A stretch of DNA of 9,696 nucleotides from an uncultured Ruminococcus sp. GTDB taxonomy: Bacteria; Bacillota; Clostridia; Oscillospirales; Acutalibacteraceae. The first letter of the stretch is position 1. Every line of letters starts with the position of its first letter. The position numbers and the translations under genes are program-made. Below the pieces are notes generated by a model, which saw nothing but the letters and a program-made list of their open reading frames with translations, was not told where the DNA came from and did no database searches. This document shows positions 5,624-9,696 of this stretch, piece by piece. The stretch spans positions 1 to 9,696 of the forward strand of contig CACYDO010000271.1 of the NCBI GenBank assembly GCA_902773165.1. The letters run 5' to 3'.

Positions 5624-6328
5624 ATGAAAAAGATATTGGTTTGCGAGGACGAAGCCGCTATCCGCGATTTCGTCGTAATAAATCTCACAAGAGCCGGTTA
5701 CGATGTTATTGAAGCCGAAAACGGCGATGAAGCCCTTGTTAAATACGATGAGAACAACGGCGATCTTGATGTTGCCATTCTTGACGTTATGATGCCGGGA
5801 AGCAAGGACGGCTTTGCTGTCTGCAAGGAGCTTCGCGCACGCAACGGCGGCATTGGCATTATCATGCTCACAGCGCGTACTCAGGAGATGGACAAGGTGA
5901 CAGGTCTTATGCTTGGCGCAGACGACTACGTAACTAAGCCGTTCAGCCCGTCTGAGCTTGTTGCAAGAGTTGACGCTCTTTACAGAAGAGTTTCTCTTGC
6001 GAAGGCAAACAGCGAGAGCAATTTCAAAGAGGAGATTAAGTCGGGCGATTTTGTTCTTAATCTGCGCAACAGAACGCTCCTTAAAAACGGAAAGACGATC
6101 GAGCTTACTCAGGTCGAGTTCCAGATAATGGAGTATTTCTTCTCCAATCCCGGAAAAGCGCTTGACAGAGTGAATATCCTCAACCATGTCTGGGGCGTTG
6201 CATACGTGGGCGAAGAAAAGATAGTAGACGTTAATATCCGCCGCCTGCGCATGAAGGTCGAGGACGAGCCTTCCAACCCGAAGTACATAGTTACCGTATG
6301 GGGTCTTGGATATAAGTGGGACGCATAA
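5624..6328 (+). CDS. OmpR/PhoB-family response regulator
   Basis: This 234-aa protein has a receiver domain (about 2-120) and a winged-helix DNA-binding domain (about 137-232). The receiver shows the acidic pair E8/D9, the phospho-acceptor D54 in ILDVMMPG, T83 and K105 in the KPF motif, so it should be phosphorylatable. The effector ends in the VDVNIRRLRMKVED recognition-helix region and VTVWGLGYKW, typical of the OmpR/PhoB class. The Shine-Dalgarno AAAGGAG (5605-5611) is 12 nt before the ATG, a little long. It heads an operon with the histidine kinase (62 nt downstream) and a small membrane protein. A weak possible promoter, TTGTGA at 5487-5492 and TGA-TATTTT at 5507-5515, lies upstream in the AT-rich gap 5449-5623. 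Target genes cannot be inferred. Confidence 0.95.
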   Translation: MKKILVCEDEAAIRDFVVINLTRAGYDVIEAENGDEALVKYDENNGDLDVAILDVMMPGSKDGFAVCKELRARNGGIGIIMLTARTQEMDKVTGLMLGADDYVTKPFSPSELVARVDALYRRVSLAKANSESNFKEEIKSGDFVLNLRNRTLLKNGKTIELTQVEFQIMEYFFSNPGKALDRVNILNHVWGVAYVGEEKIVDVNIRRLRMKVEDEPSNPKYIVTVWGLGYKWDA

Positions 6329-6346
6329 TGAGTCAATATTAAGCCG

Positions 6347-6370
6347 CAGTCTGCTTTGACGGCAGAGCTG
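6347..6370 (+). promoter_or_regulatory. Intercistronic hairpin between response regulator and kinase
   Basis: CAGTCTGC (6347-6354) pairs with GCAGA-G-CTG (6362-6370), 8 bp with one bulged G and a 7-nt loop. It ends on the first base of a possible GTG start at 6370. No T-tract follows, so it is not a terminator. It may tune kinase translation relative to the regulator, or simply stabilise mRNA. Confidence 0.35.
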
Positions 6371-6390
6371 TGGATTTGGGGGCAGCTGCA

Positions 6391-7809
6391 TTGGGTAAAG
6401 GTATAGTTAAAAGATGGGTGCTGAAATACCTTAGCGTGACTGTACTGTTTCTTGTATTATTAATTTTCGGAGCAGCCTTTGCCGTTAGAGCGTATTACTA
6501 CAACGGCGTAAAGGTTCACCTGAAGGAGCTGGGCGACGCGGCTCAGCAGTCGTACACTCTGTATGAGCAAAACGGAAACGCTGACGTCTGGGTCGAGGAA
6601 TATTTTTCTGATATTGAAAAAAAGGAATCTATTGATGTTGCCGCTTCAAACGAAAGCGGCGAGGTGATCGCGGATATTGGTTCGACAGAAAGCTCGGAGC
6701 TTGAATCAGCCGCCATTGTCTACGGCAGCGACAGCCCCGATGAAAGCTCCTACCGCACAGACAGCCTTTCTACGGGTGAAAAGGTGATGAGCTACAGCGC
6801 TGCGGTCAGAAAAGAAAGCGGTAATATTGCGTATCTGCTCCGTTATTCACGTCCGCTTACAGAGGTCGACAACAAGGTGATGATAGCGATACTTGTCCTT
6901 GCGGCGGCTGCGGTACTGCTGCTTGCGTCGTTCGTTATCCCATGTTTGTTGTTTATGAATACGATAGTAAAGCCTGTCCGGGAACTTCGGGCAACAGCGC
7001 ACAGGATCGCTCAGGGCGATTACGAAACGCGCGTTGATAAAATGTACGACGATGAGATCGGCGAGCTTGCCGACAGCATTAACCACATGGCAGAGGAGAT
7101 AAAAGCCTCCGACAGCATGAAGAACGACTTTATCTCGTCCGTTTCTCATGAGCTGAGAACTCCGCTTACAGCTATAAAGGGCTGGGCTGAAACAATGTCT
7201 GTGGGAGAGCCGGACAGCGCCACAATGAGCAAGGGCTTCGGCATAATCATAAACGAATCAGAACGCCTTACCGGCATGGTCGAGGAGCTTCTTGATTTCT
7301 CAAGAATACAGAGCGGAAGAATGATCCTTGCTATGGATAAAACAGACCTTCTTGCCGAACTGGGAGAGGCTGTGTACATGCTTAAGGAACGCGCCGTCAA
7401 GGAGAACAAACACCTCGTTTATGACGAGCCGGAAATGCTTTCTCCCGTCCTTGCCGATAAAAACAGACTGCGACAGGTGTTCATAAATATTATAGACAAT
7501 GCGCTGAAATATACGCCGGTCGGCGGCGTTATCGGAATAAACGTCAGCCAGTCGGACGACATGATAAAGGTAGTTGTCAGCGACACAGGCTGCGGAATTG
7601 CCGAAAAGGATCTGCCGCGTATCAAAGAAAAATTCTATAAAGCCAACAAGACTGTTCGCGGCAGCGGTATCGGTCTTGCCGTTGCCGATGAGATCATGAC
7701 GATGCACAAGGGTTCTCTTGAAATCGAGAGCAAAGAGGACGTCGGAACTACCGTCACGATCAGTATTCCCGTGCTTGACCGCGACGACGAGGAGATACTT
7801 AAAAGCTGA
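6391..7809 (+). CDS. Membrane sensor histidine kinase
   Basis: This is the partner kinase of the upstream response regulator, about 472 aa from TTG 6391. Two membrane segments (about 10-33 and 163-189) enclose an extracytoplasmic sensor region of about 130 residues with no family I recognise. A HAMP linker follows (about 190-243). The HisKA motif FISSVSHELRTPL has the phosphorylated histidine at 253. ATP-binding boxes are intact: N-box INIIDNALKY (N366, N370), G1 DTGCGI (398-403), F-box EKFYKANK (413-420) and G2 GSGIGLA (424-430). The start is uncertain. GTG 6370 would add 7 residues, but it sits in a hairpin base with no spaced ribosome site. TTG 6391 has GGGGG (6378-6382) 8 nt upstream and gives MGKGIVKRWV. 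Stimulus unknown. It is followed after 35 nt by a small membrane protein. Confidence 0.93.
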   Translation: MGKGIVKRWVLKYLSVTVLFLVLLIFGAAFAVRAYYYNGVKVHLKELGDAAQQSYTLYEQNGNADVWVEEYFSDIEKKESIDVAASNESGEVIADIGSTESSELESAAIVYGSDSPDESSYRTDSLSTGEKVMSYSAAVRKESGNIAYLLRYSRPLTEVDNKVMIAILVLAAAAVLLLASFVIPCLLFMNTIVKPVRELRATAHRIAQGDYETRVDKMYDDEIGELADSINHMAEEIKASDSMKNDFISSVSHELRTPLTAIKGWAETMSVGEPDSATMSKGFGIIINESERLTGMVEELLDFSRIQSGRMILAMDKTDLLAELGEAVYMLKERAVKENKHLVYDEPEMLSPVLADKNRLRQVFINIIDNALKYTPVGGVIGINVSQSDDMIKVVVSDTGCGIAEKDLPRIKEKFYKANKTVRGSGIGLAVADEIMTMHKGSLEIESKEDVGTTVTISIPVLDRDDEEILKS

Positions 7810-7844
7810 TTATCCGTCATCAACTGAAAAGGAAGGTGCGAGAT

Positions 7845-8369
7845 ATGGACGATAGATCTTTGAAAAAGCTTAAGCGTTATCTTGTTAAGGGCAATGAATA
7901 TGTGACATACGGAATACTTGCAGCCGCAGTTATCATGATTTTTGCTACGGAAGCAGAGATAGTCAGCACCATCATTATTGTCGTTATTTCGGCTTTGCTG
8001 TGGGCAATATTATATTTCATAGGCTATTCCAGTGTGAAAAAGAGATTTAACGAGCTGATCGAAAGGCTGAAAAAGCTTGGCAGACTGGAGATCGCCGTTA
8101 ATGATTTTGAAAATGCTCAGCAATTTTTCGGCGATAGGGTAAGAATAGGCAAGCACTGCATTTACGTTAAGGGATACGGCGTTATTTGCTTTTTCGACGA
8201 TATTACCGGAATTACGTATTCGGAGTATATCCCCAACAGCACTACAAGAAATCTATATGCAAATACGGCTGACGGCAAACAGCAGTTTATTGCCGAGGTT
8301 TCCGATAAAAATGCTATTTACGGTCAACAGATCATAGACGCGGTCATGCAGAGGATCGGAATGCGATAA
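7845..8369 (+). CDS. Small membrane protein of unknown function, third gene of the two-component operon
   Basis: I do not recognise this 174-aa protein. A basic N-terminus (SLKKLKRYLVKGNEY) is followed by two hydrophobic helices (about 19-35 and 38-61). The helices are separated by a tiny TEAE turn, consistent with a membrane hairpin. A Lys/Arg-rich helix follows (64-80). The C-terminal domain (about 81-174) has alternating beta-type segments such as CIYVKGYGVICFF and GITYSEYIP, ending in a helix. It is loosely reminiscent of PH-like cytoplasmic domains in small YcxB-type membrane proteins; this is a guess. The start ATG 7845 is chosen because AAGGAAGG (7829-7836) lies 8 nt upstream. The in-frame GTG at 7836 overlaps that ribosome site. 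The 35-nt gap after the kinase implies co-transcription. It may be an accessory sensor or a target of the two-component pair. Confidence 0.8.
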   Translation: MDDRSLKKLKRYLVKGNEYVTYGILAAAVIMIFATEAEIVSTIIIVVISALLWAILYFIGYSSVKKRFNELIERLKKLGRLEIAVNDFENAQQFFGDRVRIGKHCIYVKGYGVICFFDDITGITYSEYIPNSTTRNLYANTADGKQQFIAEVSDKNAIYGQQIIDAVMQRIGMR

Positions 8370-8407
8370 GATGGGGAATGAACGTAGTTTAAACCTCCTG
8401 CATTTTT
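8346..8407 (+). terminator. Possible terminator of the two-component operon
   Basis: ATGCAGAGG (8346-8354, inside the end of the upstream gene) can pair with CCT-C-CTGCAT (8394-8403), 9 bp with one bulge. TTTTT (8403-8407) and a further T-rich run follow. The 39-nt loop contains a small ATCG/CGAT hairpin (8355-8358 with 8364-8367). The large loop makes this less certain than the other terminators in the window. Confidence 0.35.
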
Positions 8408-8423
8408 ACTTTGTTTTTATCCA

Positions 8424-8458
8424 AACTATATTATCGCCTTGCGGCGGTGGGGATAGTT
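8424..8458. repeat. Long imperfect hairpin in the gap before the DUF1385 gene
   Basis: AACTAT (8424-8429) pairs with ATAGTT (8453-8458). CGCC (8435-8438) pairs with GGCG (8443-8446) around TTGC, with G-U pairs between the two helices. Nearby are TGCCCTT/AAGGGCA (8494-8500 with 8507-8513) and AAGCTTT/AAAGCTT (8533-8539 with 8548-8554). No T-tract follows the main hairpin. The gap thus holds three further stem-loops of unknown role. Confidence 0.45.
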
Positions 8459-8552
8459 AGTCTGATGGTGCGAGTAAGGGACTTTTTCCTAAATGCCCTT
8501 CTTCAAAAGGGCAAGAGTGTGTCTCCGGCGGCAAGCTTTATTTGAAAAAAGC

Positions 8553-8581
8553 TTTACAGAAAACTTTAGCTGAGTTATATA
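8553..8581 (+). promoter_or_regulatory. Candidate promoter of the DUF1385 gene
   Basis: TTTACA (8553-8558, five of six -35 matches) and TATATA (8576-8581, four of six) are separated by exactly 17 bp. Transcription would begin near 8588, giving a leader of about 30 nt. Confidence 0.5.
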
Positions 8582-8617
8582 CAGTTATATTTTAAAGAAA
8601 AGAAAGGAACTGAGTTT

Positions 8618-9574
8618 ATGCCCGAAAAGACGAAAATAAAAACGTCAATAGGCGGTTCGGCGCTGATCGAAGGTATCATGATGCGCGGACCTAAGCGCAC
8701 AACGGTTGCGGTCAGAATGGCAGACAAGTCGATCTACACCGAGGATATTGATTTCAAGTCGTTCGGCAGCAAGAGCAAGATCTTACAGCTTCCGTTTATC
8801 AGAGGATTCGTAACGCTCATAGATTCCATGAGACTTAGCATGAAATGCCTTATGCTTTCGGCAGAAAAATCGGTCGAAGGAACGGAAGAGGAGAACGAAG
8901 AGCCGTCAAAGTTCGAAAAATGGCTCGAAGAAAAGCTTGGCGACAAGCTTTTTGGCGTTATAATGACGCTTGCAAGTATACTCGGCGTTGCGTTGGCTAT
9001 CCTGCTGTTTTTTGCGTTCCCGACGTTTATTTTCAACAATCTCGCAAAGGTCGCTCCCGCGCTAGACAAAGGAACGATGTGGCGCAGCGTATTTGAAGGC
9101 ATATTGAAAATAATCATTTTCCTCGGATACATTATTGTTATTTCGAGAACGCCCGACATGAAGCGGACGTTTATGTATCACGGCGCAGAACACAAAACTA
9201 TCTTCTGTTACGAAAATCTGGAAGAGCTTACAGTGGAGAACGTCAGAAAATACAAGCGTTTTCATCCTCGCTGCGGAACAAGCTTTATGATAATCATGCT
9301 TTTGGTCGGCATAATTATCGGTCTTTTCATCACGGCAAAAAATCCGCTTCTACGCACGCTGATCAAGCTGCTGCTGCTGCCGGTTTCCTGCGGTATCGGC
9401 TATGAGCTTATCAAGCTTTGCGCTAAATACGACAATGTATTTACGCGAATAATCGCGGCTCCCGGTCTTGCCGCACAGAGAATAACGACGATTGAGCCGG
9501 ACGACAGCATGATAGAGATCGCCATTGCTGCGATAAAGCCTGTGATCCCTGAAAACGGCGAAGACCGCATATGA
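8618..9574 (+). CDS. DUF1385 family multi-pass membrane protein
   Basis: This 318-aa protein is a full-length member of the DUF1385 family, whose biochemical function is not established. Family hallmarks are GGSALIEGIMMRGP (12-25), YHGAEHKTI (187-195), FHPRCGTSF (215-223) and APGLAAQRITTIEPD near the C-terminus (281-295). About four membrane segments are seen (113-140, 157-176, 222-242, 246-265), with an acidic, Glu-rich cytoplasmic stretch at 87-110. The conserved His and Cys residues suggest metal or substrate binding, which is inference. AAAGGA (8603-8608) lies 9 nt before the ATG. In many Firmicutes this gene precedes prmC and prfA; here a lipoprotein gene follows instead, 24 nt downstream. 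Confidence 0.92.
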   Translation: MPEKTKIKTSIGGSALIEGIMMRGPKRTTVAVRMADKSIYTEDIDFKSFGSKSKILQLPFIRGFVTLIDSMRLSMKCLMLSAEKSVEGTEEENEEPSKFEKWLEEKLGDKLFGVIMTLASILGVALAILLFFAFPTFIFNNLAKVAPALDKGTMWRSVFEGILKIIIFLGYIIVISRTPDMKRTFMYHGAEHKTIFCYENLEELTVENVRKYKRFHPRCGTSFMIIMLLVGIIIGLFITAKNPLLRTLIKLLLLPVSCGIGYELIKLCAKYDNVFTRIIAAPGLAAQRITTIEPDDSMIEIAIAAIKPVIPENGEDRI

Positions 9575-9598
9575 TAAAGAAAGGTCGTTTATATTATA

Positions 9599-9696
9599 AT
9601 GAAACGAACCATAGCAATAATTTTATTTATATCTGCATTTTTAGCAATGACGGCTTGCGAAGAGAAGCCCGATGACAGCTACAAGCGAAATACGTC
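9599..9696 (+). CDS. Lipoprotein, N-terminal fragment (runs off window)
   Basis: The frame stays open to the right edge and shows 32 residues: MKRTIAIILFISAFLAMTAC, then EEKPDDSYKRNT. This is a short basic n-region, a hydrophobic core (5-17) and a lipobox MTAC with the lipidated cysteine at 20. An acidic linker follows. It predicts export and lipid anchoring to the outer face of the membrane. The closest ribosome site, AAAGG (9580-9584), is 14 nt before the ATG, so initiation may be weak. With a 24-nt gap after the DUF1385 stop, co-transcription is likely. The function lies in the missing part. Confidence 0.75.
   Translation, partial: MKRTIAIILFISAFLAMTACEEKPDDSYKRNT

Noticed and set aside
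5555..6391. Minus-strand frame of 278 codons opposite the response regulator
   Set aside because: It is antisense to a clearly coding gene with intact receiver and winged-helix motifs. The composition is that of a shadow frame.
9571..9675. Frame of 34 codons starting at ATG 9571 with an ATGA overlap with the DUF1385 stop
   Set aside because: It has no family-like content and closes within the window. The 9599 frame gives a convincing lipoprotein signal peptide.

Overview
The window looks like chromosomal DNA from a low-to-mid-GC Gram-positive anaerobe of the Clostridia, most likely a Ruminococcus-like gut bacterium (Oscillospirales). This is inferred from the gene content: a RicT/YaaT-type PSP1 protein, a clostridial 2[4Fe-4S] ferredoxin, a secreted starch-binding CBM21-type protein, an intracellular GH13 enzyme, a DUF1385 membrane protein, strong AGGAGG-like ribosome sites and sigma-A promoters. 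No mobile element, CRISPR array, tRNA or rRNA is visible. The window looks like core chromosome with a small starch-use locus rather than an island.

Layout. Bases 1-531 hold the 3' part of ricT, cut by the left edge. A 56-aa ferredoxin (741-911) follows on its own transcript, with an extended -10 promoter, a CRP/FNR-like dyad upstream and a clean terminator. Bases 912-1429 contain no gene. They hold an inverted repeat, a strong promoter with a possible operator around its -35 box, and a leader of about 250 nt with competing GC-rich stems. The leader precedes a secreted protein of two CBM21-like domains (1430-2161). A cytoplasmic GH13 alpha-glycosidase (2317-4236, minus strand) converges on it; two back-to-back hairpin terminators lie between them. 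Bases 4237-4770 are a divergent regulatory region. It carries two candidate promoters and three TCACTTT/AAAGTGA motifs for the GH13 gene, and an extended -10 promoter for trmB.

trmB (tRNA m7G46 methyltransferase) most likely starts at TTG 4771, because the upstream in-frame ATG at 4669 lies inside the promoter -10 box. Next is a three-gene signalling operon: an OmpR/PhoB response regulator (5624-6328), a sensor histidine kinase (about 6391-7809) and a small membrane protein of unknown function (7845-8369). A 248-nt structured intergenic stretch follows. Then come a DUF1385 membrane protein (8618-9574) and the first 32 codons of a lipoprotein (9599 to the right edge).

How the genes work together. 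The secreted CBM21 protein and the cytoplasmic GH13 enzyme form a plausible pair: surface or extracellular starch binding, then internal hydrolysis of imported maltodextrins. Each has its own promoter with symmetric candidate operator sequences. The two-component pair probably senses an extracytoplasmic signal, and the third gene may be an accessory membrane component. RicT and ferredoxin are both iron-sulfur proteins, but nothing in the sequence proves a functional link. No unmistakable new system is present. The best leads are the CBM21 leader RNA, the repeated operator-like motifs, and the unknown third gene of the two-component operon.
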